Shown: one piece after another, positions 1-6,111 of the stretch
How positions within the stretch are numbered: position 1 is the first letter of the stretch
Layout of the letters: each line of letters begins with the position of its first letter
Source: Pyrolobus sp964613695
GTDB lineage: Archaea > Thermoproteota > Thermoprotei_A > Sulfolobales > Pyrodictiaceae
Direction of reading: 5' to 3'
Assembly: GCA_964613695.1 (NCBI GenBank)
Contig: CAZTIR010000059.1
Location: forward strand, 1-8,744
Length of the DNA stretch: 8,744 nucleotides
Notes under the pieces: model-generated
The model's input: the letters and a program-made list of their open reading frames with translations, nothing else
Database searches by the model: none
What the model was told of the DNA's origin: nothing
Translations under genes and position numbers: made by a program

Positions 1-1295
1 TAGGTGCTGGTGTTGGGGGTTACCCGGCTGCGGTTGTTCTAGCCAAACGCGGCTTCCGTGTTGCTGTTGTCGAGGAGGGGCTCGTTGGCGGCGAGTGTAC
101 CAACTATGGCTGTGTCCCCAGCAAGGCTCTCCTCCACTACTCTTGGGTTGTCCGCGAGGCTCGACGCCTTGGCCTGAGAGTTGAGGGGTACTCCCCGCGC
201 TCCGCCCTCGAGCACGCCTCTCGGGTTGCTAGGGGCGAGAGGGAGGGGCTTGAGGCTCTCTTGGAGAGGGTTGGGGCTAGGCTCGTGAAAAGCCACGGCG
301 TTGTGAAGTCATGCGGCTCTGGCTCTTGCCGCGTCGAGGCTGGTGGCGAGGTTCTGGAGGCTCGCTGGGTTCTCGTTGCTACCGGCTCCTCCCCCGTCTG
401 GCCCGGGTGGGTTGAGGAGTGTGGCCGCGTTCTCGACAACCGCGGGTTGTTCGCGGGGGGTCTCCCTGAGGGTGTTGAGCGTGTAGCTGTCCTCGGGGGT
501 GGCGTGGGGGGCTTTGAGGTTGCTCTAGCCCTCTCCTCGCTCGGCCTCCGCGTCGCCATATACGAGGCTATGCCCCGCCTTCTCCCCGGGCTTCCCGAGA
601 CGCTCTCCAGGATAGCCTCGAGGGTAGCTAGGATGTATGGAGTGGATGCAAGGCTCTCGTCTCCCGTCTCGAGGGTATCGTGTAGGGGGGAGACCGTCGA
701 GGTGTGCACGGGTAATGGCTGCGAGGCTTTCGACGCGGCCGTGTTGATGCTCGGTAGGCGTCCTAGGCTCGAGGCCCTCGGGCACCTCGCGGGCGTCGAG
801 AGGAGGGGGTTGTGCATCGATGGCGCGCCTGTGTGTCTCGCTGGCGATGCGGCTGGGCCCCCGTTCCTAGCCCACAAGGCTATAGCGGAGAGCCTCTACT
901 TCGCCTCTCGCGTCGCGGGCTTCCCCTGGAGGCTTCCGAGGGTCTACCCCACCGTCGTCTACACCGAGCCGGAGATGCTTGACGTGACTCTACCGGGTGC
1001 TAGGGTTGCTAGGCTCCACCGCTACTACTGGGGCTTCTCAGCCCCCGCCAGGGTATACGGCCTCCCGGCTCAGGTGGTGTACGCTGAGGTGGGGGTCGGG
1101 GTGGATGGTAGGATTGCCGCTGTTAGGCTTGTGGGGCCCCGCGTCTCGGAGCTGGCTGGCGAGGCGGCGCTCCTAGTCGAGAAGGGGTTTAGGCTAGAGG
1201 ATTTGATGGGCGTCTCCCACCCCCACCCCTCCAGCAGCGAGGCTATCCTAGAGGCTGTCCTCGAAGCCCTGGGCCTGGGTTACCACCGTGCTTAA
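1..1295 (+). CDS. lpd: Dihydrolipoamide dehydrogenase-type flavoprotein disulfide reductase (5'-truncated by window edge)
   Basis: The reading frame is open from base 3 and the true start lies just upstream. About 430 residues are visible, and the first complete codons spell the FAD-binding GAGVGGYPAA, so only about ten residues are missing. Visible in order: the redox-active disulfide ECTNYGCVPSK (cysteine codons at 96-98 and 111-113), a second Rossmann motif LGGGVGG for NAD(P)H, the second FAD motif CLAGDAAG, a dimerisation domain with YPTVVYTEPEM, and the catalytic dyad HPSSSE near the C-terminus. The family oxidises the dihydrolipoyl group of 2-oxoacid dehydrogenase or glycine cleavage complexes with NAD+. 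The His-x4-Glu dyad and the CxxxxC spacing favour this over NADH oxidase or CoA-disulfide reductase, which have a single redox cysteine. A mercuric-reductase-like or other dithiol role cannot be excluded. No E1, E2 or lipoyl-protein gene is in view, so the partner complex is unknown. The protein is slightly shorter than typical 450-470 residue members. Codon choice seems richer in GTT and GCT than in the next gene. Confidence 0.88.
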   Translation, partial: GAGVGGYPAAVVLAKRGFRVAVVEEGLVGGECTNYGCVPSKALLHYSWVVREARRLGLRVEGYSPRSALEHASRVARGEREGLEALLERVGARLVKSHGVVKSCGSGSCRVEAGGEVLEARWVLVATGSSPVWPGWVEECGRVLDNRGLFAGGLPEGVERVAVLGGGVGGFEVALALSSLGLRVAIYEAMPRLLPGLPETLSRIASRVARMYGVDARLSSPVSRVSCRGETVEVCTGNGCEAFDAAVLMLGRRPRLEALGHLAGVERRGLCIDGAPVCLAGDAAGPPFLAHKAIAESLYFASRVAGFPWRLPRVYPTVVYTEPEMLDVTLPGARVARLHRYYWGFSAPARVYGLPAQVVYAEVGVGVDGRIAAVRLVGPRVSELAGEAALLVEKGFRLEDLMGVSHPHPSSSEAILEAVLEALGLGYHRA

Positions 1296-1334
1296 ACCGG
1301 TCTCGTCCTACTCTCCACCCTCCAGGGTTTCGGG

Positions 1335-2921
1335 TTGCCGCTAGGCTTCTGGGAGGTTTACAGCATCGGAGTCGGCGGCATGATAGGCGGCGGTATCTTC
1401 GCCGTGCTCGGCCTGAGCCTGACGCTAGCCGGCTTCGCTGCACCCGTCGCCTTCCTCCTCGCCGGCATAGTCGCGGCTCTCACGGGGTATAGTTACGCGA
1501 AGCTATCGGTGAGGTACCCCAGCAGGGGCGGCACGATAGAGTTCCTGGTGAGGGGCTTCGGGCCCGGGTTGCTTAGCGGCGCTCTCAACCTACTCCTCTT
1601 CCTATCCTACACGGTCATGATAGCCCTCTACGCCTACGCCTTCGGCTCCTATGCGGCCGGCGGCCTGGGGCTCGGCGGCGCCTGGCCCAGGGTGTTCGCT
1701 GTCGCGGTTATACTCGTGTTCACCCTGGTCAACGCCCTCGGTGTTGTTGTGAGCGGTAGGGTTGAGGAGGGTCTCGTCTTCTTCAAGCTATTCGTACTCC
1801 TCCTGGTCGCCGGGGCCGGGCTAGCCCTGGTCGAGTGGTCTCGGTTCGCTCCGAGCAACTGGCCTAGCATAATCCGCGTAGTGACCGGCGGCATGATAAT
1901 ATTCCTGGCTTACGAGGGCTTCGAGCTCATAGCCAACGCGGCCCGCGACGTGGAGGATCTGCGAGTCATCCCCAAAGCCCTCTACGCCTCCATAGCCACG
2001 GTGATAACCATCTACATTCTCGTGGCTATCGTGGCTGCTGGCGTGCTGTCGCCAGAGGAGGTGATCAAGTACCGTGACTACGTGCTAGCCGTTGCAGCCA
2101 AGCCCTCGCTGGGCGAGATAGGCTTCACGCTAGTTGTTCTAGGCGCTCTGGCCTCGACGAGCAGCGCGATCAACGCCACACTCTTCGGCACGGGTAGGGC
2201 TAGCTACGTTGTGGCAAAGTATGGGCACCTGCCGGGCTGGTTCGGGAGGAGGCTGTGGAGGGAGGCTACCGAGGGCCTCCTGATAATAGCGGGTATCTCT
2301 GCGCTACTGGCTGGCCTCGCTAGCCTAGAGCAGATATCCGTGGCGGGTAGCGCCGGCTTCCTCCTAGTCTTCACGGCGGTGAACATAGCGGCGTATAGGC
2401 TGTGGCGCGAGGCCCGAGTGAACAGGGTGGTGGCTGCGGCGGCGATAGCCGCTACGCTCTCCTCTCTCATAGTGCTGGTGGGCTACACTCTCCTCACGAA
2501 CCCGGTGCAGGTGGAGGTCTTCCTCGCTATACTAGCGGCGTCTTTTGCCGCTGAGTACCTGCTGCAGAAGCGTAGGAGGATACACGAGTATATCGACGAG
2601 GAGCTTAGGGTGAGGGAGGAGAATATACGCTCGTGGGCCTCCTGGCTCCCACGCCTAGCCCGCGAGGTTAGAGAGGAGCTGCGCGAGGGCGAGGTTTACC
2701 TGGTGGGTAGCGTTGCTAGGGGCGAGCTCCACAGGGCCCACGACGTCGACCTGCTCGTCGTGACCAGGAGGGCTGAGAGTGAGGTGAGGGAGGTCGTCAG
2801 GAGGGTTATGGAGAGGCTGGGCCTCCACCCCTACAGGCACCCGGTTGACGTGCACGTGGCTAGGCCGGAGGAGAAGGAGAAGAGGCTACGAGAGAGCAGA
2901 GGCTACAAGAGGCTAGCGTAG
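1335..2921 (+). CDS. APC-family amino acid permease fused to a C-terminal minimal nucleotidyltransferase domain
   Basis: The protein has 528 residues. Residues 1 to about 410 form a hydrophobic transporter core that opens with GFWEVYSIGVGGMIGGGIF, the TM1 signature of the amino acid-polyamine-organocation superfamily, with the unwound GGMIGGG substrate loop. Later features are AYEGFELIANAARDVEDLR (TM6 region) and a block of further helices. A basic, helical linker (about 411-445) leads to a soluble domain with GSVARGE (GS at 458-459), DVD (D470, D472) and VDVHV (D505). This is the GSx10DxD plus third-aspartate pattern of MNT/DNA-polymerase-beta-like nucleotidyltransferases, and all three metal-binding aspartates are kept. 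The family core imports or exchanges amino acids; what the appended domain modifies is unknown. The TTG at 1335 is the only start codon in frame after the preceding lpd stop, and no clear Shine-Dalgarno is visible. The gene may be co-transcribed with lpd or use a weak TATA-like CTTAAA at 1291-1296. Its 3' end overlaps the convergent MFS gene by 19 bases. Confidence 0.85.
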   Translation: MPLGFWEVYSIGVGGMIGGGIFAVLGLSLTLAGFAAPVAFLLAGIVAALTGYSYAKLSVRYPSRGGTIEFLVRGFGPGLLSGALNLLLFLSYTVMIALYAYAFGSYAAGGLGLGGAWPRVFAVAVILVFTLVNALGVVVSGRVEEGLVFFKLFVLLLVAGAGLALVEWSRFAPSNWPSIIRVVTGGMIIFLAYEGFELIANAARDVEDLRVIPKALYASIATVITIYILVAIVAAGVLSPEEVIKYRDYVLAVAAKPSLGEIGFTLVVLGALASTSSAINATLFGTGRASYVVAKYGHLPGWFGRRLWREATEGLLIIAGISALLAGLASLEQISVAGSAGFLLVFTAVNIAAYRLWREARVNRVVAAAAIAATLSSLIVLVGYTLLTNPVQVEVFLAILAASFAAEYLLQKRRRIHEYIDEELRVREENIRSWASWLPRLAREVREELREGEVYLVGSVARGELHRAHDVDLLVVTRRAESEVREVVRRVMERLGLHPYRHPVDVHVARPEEKEKRLRESRGYKRLA

Positions 2922-3937
2922 CGGGCTGCCAGAGCATAGAGTAGTGCTGAGGCGGCCTGCCCCACGCCTATGCCGAGCTGTAGCGCCCCAAACGCCCCCG
3001 CCTCCCTCCCAGCCCTCGAGGCGGCATAGGCGCGGTAGATTGTCTCCACGCTAGCGACTCCCACCCCCACGAGCACCAACCCCAGGGTCTTCAGGGGGCT
3101 CGCGAGTAGTAGCGCGGCCCCCGCAACCCCAGCCACGGGGCCTACGAGGAGGCTGGGGGCTCCGAGAGCGTCGTAGAGCCTGCCCAGGGGTATGGCGGCC
3201 ACAGCGTCGGACGCCATGATGACCGCGTAGGCTATGGGGGTTGAGGGGCCCAAGCCCCCTGCAATCGAGGCGGCTACCACCGGGTGCGGTATCGCGACGG
3301 TAGTCGAGCCCACCAGGAGGAGCTTGGCGTAGAGCCTAGCCCTCCTGTACCCCCTCCTCGGCCTCGGAGCGGCCTCGTAGAACACCCTAGCCGCCGCAAC
3401 CCACGCAACGCTCAACACGCCCGCGGCTACCAGTAGCCAGGTGCTGCCCGTCACGAGGCCATAGTACGCCAGGAGCGGCCCCCCAACCGCGCCAACCTGG
3501 TCCAGGGCCTCGTGGATACCATACACGATGCCGCGCGGAGCCTCGAGGCCTGCTAGTAGAGCGTCGCGCGCAGGACCCCTCAGCGTCTTCCCAAGCCTCT
3601 CGAGAGCGACTCCAATATAGAGGCCCGGGAGGCCGGCGTAGAGGGCTATGCCGACGCCTACCGGTGTAAGAGCATAGCCTAGTAGCGTCAAACCCCACCA
3701 GGCTGCTAGAGCATCAGCGAGGAGGCCGGCGGGGAGCCTGAGACCCCAGTTTATCAGCTCGCCTATAGCGACTGCAGCCGAGGCCTCGAGGAGCGTACCA
3801 CCCTCGAGCGAGACAAGAGGCCCGATTATAGACCTGAAACCCTCGTAGCAGACGTCGGCCGCCAGGCTGGCAAGACCGAGGAAGAGTAGGGGGAGTAGCC
3901 ACCTGCCTCTCCCCAACCTATACGAGCCTCTCGACAA
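2903..3937 (-). CDS. Major facilitator superfamily (MFS) transporter
   Basis: This is a 344-residue, strongly hydrophobic protein with roughly ten to twelve predicted membrane helices. The best family marker is the segment at residues 113-154: ERLGKTLRGPARDALLAG, then RGIVYGIHEALDQVGAVGGPL. It corresponds to the conserved TM4-TM5 region of DHA1-like MFS carriers (consensus of the type DRxGKGxRxPxRDAL followed by GxxxGxHRAxDxxGAxxGP). A second-half equivalent of the inter-helix loop reads GRLYDALGAP. The substrate cannot be read from the sequence; drug or metabolite efflux is a generic family possibility. It is shorter than the usual 380-420 residues but looks intact. The TTG at 3937 is the outermost start; a second TTG seven codons downstream (3914-3916) is an equally good choice and would widen the very tight divergent gap to the methyltransferase gene. 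The 3' end overlaps the convergent permease gene by 19 bases. Confidence 0.8.
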   Translation of the reverse strand: MSRGSYRLGRGRWLLPLLFLGLASLAADVCYEGFRSIIGPLVSLEGGTLLEASAAVAIGELINWGLRLPAGLLADALAAWWGLTLLGYALTPVGVGIALYAGLPGLYIGVALERLGKTLRGPARDALLAGLEAPRGIVYGIHEALDQVGAVGGPLLAYYGLVTGSTWLLVAAGVLSVAWVAAARVFYEAAPRPRRGYRRARLYAKLLLVGSTTVAIPHPVVAASIAGGLGPSTPIAYAVIMASDAVAAIPLGRLYDALGAPSLLVGPVAGVAGAALLLASPLKTLGLVLVGVGVASVETIYRAYAASRAGREAGAFGALQLGIGVGQAASALLYALAARYASLL

Positions 3938-3946
3938 CCCGGGCTA

Positions 3947-3956
3947 CCCCCGGGGG
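3947..3956. other. GC palindrome in the divergent gap
   Basis: A perfect CCCCCGGGGG palindrome sits in the 23-base gap between the divergent MFS and methyltransferase start codons. A second GC-only palindrome, CCCGGG, lies just upstream at 3938-3943. It could be an operator or merely a GC-rich chance match. It lies where transcripts of either gene would begin. Confidence 0.25.
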
Positions 3957-3960
3957 CGTT

Positions 3961-4518
3961 GTGCTAGAGCCTCTAATCATACGCCTCGCGGAGAAGAGGC
4001 TAGTGATACCGAACAAGGTGCGAGCCCCCATATGGGCCGCGCTCGTAGCGGCCTCGCTGCTCCTCGGACCCCGCATAGACGCCGCGCTAGGCCTCACCTG
4101 CGACAGGATACTCTGCATTCTCCTCGGACTAGCGCTGCTCATACTCTCCCTACGCGGCGCGGCCGTCGCCGGCAGATACCTCGCAGTCTACGGGAGGGAG
4201 TGCGGCGCCCCGCGCGGCGCCCTAACCAGGCTCGTGAAGGAGGGGCCATACTCGTGCATGAGGCACCCCATGCACCTAGCCCTCTCCCTCTTCGAGCTCA
4301 GCATAGGCCTCCTGGCCGGCAGCCCCGGCGCCGTGCTAGTAGCCGCGGCGATGGCGGCGCTCATACTAGTGCTCGCGGTTATACTAGACGAGGCGGAGTC
4401 TGTGGTCAGGTTTGGGGAGGCCTACCTCGAGTATAGGAGGAGTGTGCCGCCCGTGAGCCTGGATCCGCGCTGCCTCTCAAAACTGTTCCTGGCCCGGAGG
4501 CCTCCCAGGCGCTGCTAG
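3961..4518 (+). CDS. Integral-membrane ICMT/PEMT-like methyltransferase
   Basis: The protein has 185 residues with about four hydrophobic segments (roughly 22-40, 48-66, 104-121 and 123-142). The family signature is GPYSCMRHPMHL at 95-106, followed by acidic DEAES at 143-147 and FGEAYLEYRRSVP at 151-163. This is the SAM- and lipid-binding core shared by isoprenylcysteine carboxyl methyltransferases, phospholipid N-methyltransferases and NnrU-type proteins (consensus GPYxxxRHPxYL, then E, then GxxYxxYxxxVP). The chemistry is probably SAM-dependent methylation of a small or membrane-embedded substrate; the acceptor is not predictable. The usual Tyr after the RHPM motif is His here. The GTG at 3961 is the outermost start. 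Internal GTG codons at 4003 and 4018, which would remove 14 or 19 N-terminal residues, are alternatives given the tiny divergent spacing. An AT-rich CCTATAC at about 3917-3923 could be its TATA box, inside the MFS coding start. The gene ends one base from the convergent TFE-beta stop. Confidence 0.75.
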   Translation: MLEPLIIRLAEKRLVIPNKVRAPIWAALVAASLLLGPRIDAALGLTCDRILCILLGLALLILSLRGAAVAGRYLAVYGRECGAPRGALTRLVKEGPYSCMRHPMHLALSLFELSIGLLAGSPGAVLVAAAMAALILVLAVILDEAESVVRFGEAYLEYRRSVPPVSLDPRCLSKLFLARRPPRRC

Positions 4519-4519
4519 C

Positions 4520-4933
4520 CTACCTCCTCCACGCGCCGCTCCTGGCTTGTAGCCACGCCGCCAGCCTCGGGCATTTGCGCGGGTCGTGGAAGCCTCCCAC
4601 GTAACACTCTTCTAGGTAGGGGCATGTGAAGCACGGCACGCTCATAACAAGATCGAGGGATATGTCGAGCTTCACGGCCTGCGGTGCTGTCGTGGCGGCG
4701 GGCTTTGCGAGGTAGAGCTTGTAGGTCCTATGCCCCTTGTGCACCGCGGGCTCTCTTACAATTAGGCCCTTCTTGTAGAGGCGTAGAGCCAGCCTCGACC
4801 CCTCGCGACTATCTATACCGAGTAGCTTCCACAACTCGTGCTGGTAGATGCCTTCCTCGCCCCTGGATTTTATGAGCTCGAGGGCCCTCTGCTCCAGCTC
4901 GGATAGGCTTGGCTTCTCCTCAGCGAATGCCAT
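4520..4933 (-). CDS. tfeB: Transcription factor TFE beta (archaeal RPC34/RPC39 homologue), winged helix plus Fe-S cluster
   Basis: This is a 137-residue soluble protein. Residues of about 10-75 form a winged helix containing GIYQHELWKLLGIDSREGSR and a basic wing (HKGHRTYKLYL). The C-terminus holds four cysteines, C101, C104, C110 and C121, in the context PCFTCPYLEEC then GGFHDPRKC then AAWL. This C-x2-C-x5-C-x10-C arrangement with the GG and trailing WL closely resembles the end of eukaryotic RNA polymerase III subunit RPC39/RPC34 and archaeal TFE-beta, which carries a cubane Fe-S cluster. TFE-beta pairs with TFE-alpha and helps open the promoter by acting on the RNA polymerase clamp. The ATG at 4933 is chosen because the protein then starts at the family's usual size, with GGGAG five bases upstream. 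The frame stays open to 5293, but that extension is antisense to the DHH gene and has no family character. No TFE-alpha gene is in the window. Confidence 0.88.
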   Translation of the reverse strand: MAFAEEKPSLSELEQRALELIKSRGEEGIYQHELWKLLGIDSREGSRLALRLYKKGLIVREPAVHKGHRTYKLYLAKPAATTAPQAVKLDISLDLVMSVPCFTCPYLEECYVGGFHDPRKCPRLAAWLQARSGAWRR

Positions 4934-4968
4934 AGAGGCTCCCTTCTTATATAGAGGGAGGGTAGCCT

Positions 4969-4981
4969 GAAAATAGTATTT
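4969..4981 (-). promoter_or_regulatory. Probable TATA-type promoter for TFE-beta
   Basis: Read on the minus strand this is an AT-rich GAAATACTATTTT within very GC-rich DNA. Its centre lies about 42 bases upstream of the TFE-beta ATG, predicting transcription start about 16 bases before the gene and leaving room for the GGGAG ribosome-binding site. A nicer-looking TATATAA nearer the gene would place the start inside the coding region. Confidence 0.4.
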
Positions 4982-5029
4982 CACTCTCATCCGGTCGGCG
5001 GCGGATGGCGCGCTCCCCCGGTCTCCACT

Positions 5030-5038
5030 CTTATGAAC
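5030..5038 (+). promoter_or_regulatory. Probable TATA-type promoter for the DHH phosphoesterase
   Basis: CTTATGAAC is the main AT-rich element upstream of the DHH gene. It lies about 26 bases before an A-rich ACAAACA at 5054-5060, a plausible transcription start. The leader would be about 28 bases and would include the GGTGAT Shine-Dalgarno. It is divergent from the TFE-beta promoter. Confidence 0.4.
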
Positions 5039-5076
5039 CGGTTTCCGCCTGGTACAAACACTGTGGGGGTCCGCGC

Positions 5077-5082
5077 GGTGAT
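5077..5082 (+). promoter_or_regulatory. Shine-Dalgarno that decides the TTG start of the DHH gene
   Basis: GGTGAT matches part of the archaeal anti-anti-SD sequence GGAGGTGATC. It sits five bases before the TTG at 5088. A TGA stop at 5079-5081 closes the frame just upstream, so TTG is the first possible start. Confidence 0.6.
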
Positions 5083-5087
5083 GCATC

Positions 5088-6032
5088 TTGAGGGCGGTTG
5101 TGGTCTCGCACTGGGATGTGGATGGCATAGCGGCTGCGGCTATAGCTGTGAGGATGGGCGCAGAGAGGTATAGGCTTGCCTCCACGACGGCCCTCCCGAG
5201 GATACTAGCCCAGGCCGTCAACGACCTTGAGAGGCTCGGGGCCGATACGCTGATTGTGGCCGACCTCAACCCCTCGGACTGGCAGCGCGTCACTGTAGAG
5301 ACCGCTCTCGACTATGCTATGAGCCTGGGCGCTCGCGTGCTATGGGTCGATCATCACAGGTGGAGTGAGAGGATTGCGGGCGAGGTCGCCGGGATGGGGG
5401 TGGAGCTTGTCGTAGACGAGGGTAGGGTCTCGGCCCAGCTGATGGCGGAGAGGCTGGGGTGCAGGGATGGCGTCTGCACTAGACTCATCCAGATGGCTAT
5501 TGATGATGACCTCTTCCTGGGTAGGGATGGGCTTGCCCGCAGGTGGCGGAGGCTGCTCCGCTGGTACGGGTGGAGCGTTAGGAGGAGGGCTGTGGGGGAG
5601 TGGGCTCGTGGACGCCTATGGCCCGAGTGGGCTGCCAGGCTCTGGGAGGGTATGAGGGACGAGTACGAGAACATGCTCGAGAGGGTGGCGTTGAACGCTG
5701 CTGTGCTGGCGAGGGAGGGGCTTAGGATAGTTGCTGTCCGCGTGCCCGACGATAGGCTGCACCCGGGCGAGGTGCACGCGGAGCTAGTGCGGAACGGCTT
5801 CGACGGCGACATCTACGCGTTGATATACGGGGGTGGTGTTAGCCTACGCTCCGAGACAATCCCGCTAACCTGTATCGCGCGCCGCCTCGGCGGAGGGGGC
5901 CACGAGAGGGCGGCTGGGATACCGGGCTCCGAGTGGACCCCCGAGGCTCTCGCAGACAAGCTACTAGAGGCTATCCGCGTGTGCGGCTTGAACCCCAGGC
6001 GCGAGGAGGCGATACAGACTATCGCGGTGTAA
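5088..6032 (+). CDS. DHH/DHHA1 family phosphoesterase
   Basis: The protein has 314 residues. The DHH domain motifs are in order: SHWDVDG at 7-13 (motif I; H8, D10, D12), VADLN at 57-61 (motif II, D59), VDHH at 87-90 (motif III) and an acidic DDD at 139-141 (motif IV). A DHHA1 substrate-binding domain follows, ending in RRLGGGGHERAAG at 266-278, where the GGGH loop contacts the phosphate. The family hydrolyses phosphodiester or phosphomonoester bonds with two Mn2+ ions: RecJ-like nucleases, nanoRNases, pAp phosphatases and cyclic dinucleotide phosphodiesterases. The exact substrate cannot be fixed from sequence. With no extra nucleic-acid-binding domain, a small NrnA/RecJ-like core enzyme acting on short oligonucleotides is a reasonable inference. 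Between the two domains lies an unusual Trp- and Arg-rich stretch (about residues 150-190, seven Trp). The TTG start is supported by GGTGAT five bases upstream. Confidence 0.87.
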   Translation: MRAVVVSHWDVDGIAAAAIAVRMGAERYRLASTTALPRILAQAVNDLERLGADTLIVADLNPSDWQRVTVETALDYAMSLGARVLWVDHHRWSERIAGEVAGMGVELVVDEGRVSAQLMAERLGCRDGVCTRLIQMAIDDDLFLGRDGLARRWRRLLRWYGWSVRRRAVGEWARGRLWPEWAARLWEGMRDEYENMLERVALNAAVLAREGLRIVAVRVPDDRLHPGEVHAELVRNGFDGDIYALIYGGGVSLRSETIPLTCIARRLGGGGHERAAGIPGSEWTPEALADKLLEAIRVCGLNPRREEAIQTIAV

Positions 6033-6067
6033 TGGCTCCTAGCTCTTCTCCCCAACGCGAGGGTATC

Positions 6068-6076
6068 GTAATTTAG
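6068..6076 (+). promoter_or_regulatory. Probable TATA-type promoter for the exported protein gene
   Basis: GTAATTTAG is the AT-rich element in an otherwise GC-rich 79-base gap. It lies about 26 bases before CAACACA at 6093-6099, a plausible start region. The leader would be about 15 bases and would carry the purine- and G-rich GGTGGTTGAGG before the GTG start at 6112. Confidence 0.5.
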
Positions 6077-6111
6077 AGGCGGCCTGCTTCTTCAACACAG
6101 GTGGTTGAGGG

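Noticed and set aside
137..877. Long minus-strand frame opposite the lpd-type gene
   Set aside because: It is Ser/Pro/Arg/Thr-rich, the usual shadow of a GC-rich coding strand, and overlaps a clear gene throughout.
261..1295. Start of the lpd-type gene at the TTG at 261
   Set aside because: The frame is open to the window edge and bases 3-260 encode the FAD-binding motif and redox disulfide, so the gene starts outside the window.
4032..4436. Overlapping plus-strand frame within the methyltransferase gene
   Set aside because: It is an Arg/Pro/Ala-rich alternative-frame shadow; the other frame has the family motifs and membrane helices.
4946..4954. TATATAA as the TFE-beta promoter
   Set aside because: It is centred only 17 bases before the ATG, so transcription would begin inside the gene, where no alternative start codon is close.
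5076..5120. Possible C/D box guide RNA (GTGATGC resembling box C)
   Set aside because: No matching box D, D' or C' at suitable spacing was found; the sequence is better explained as the Shine-Dalgarno of the DHH gene.
4934..5293. N-terminal extension of the TFE-beta frame to give a 257-residue protein
   Set aside because: The extension is low-complexity, antisense to the DHH coding region, crosses both promoters and has no family character.
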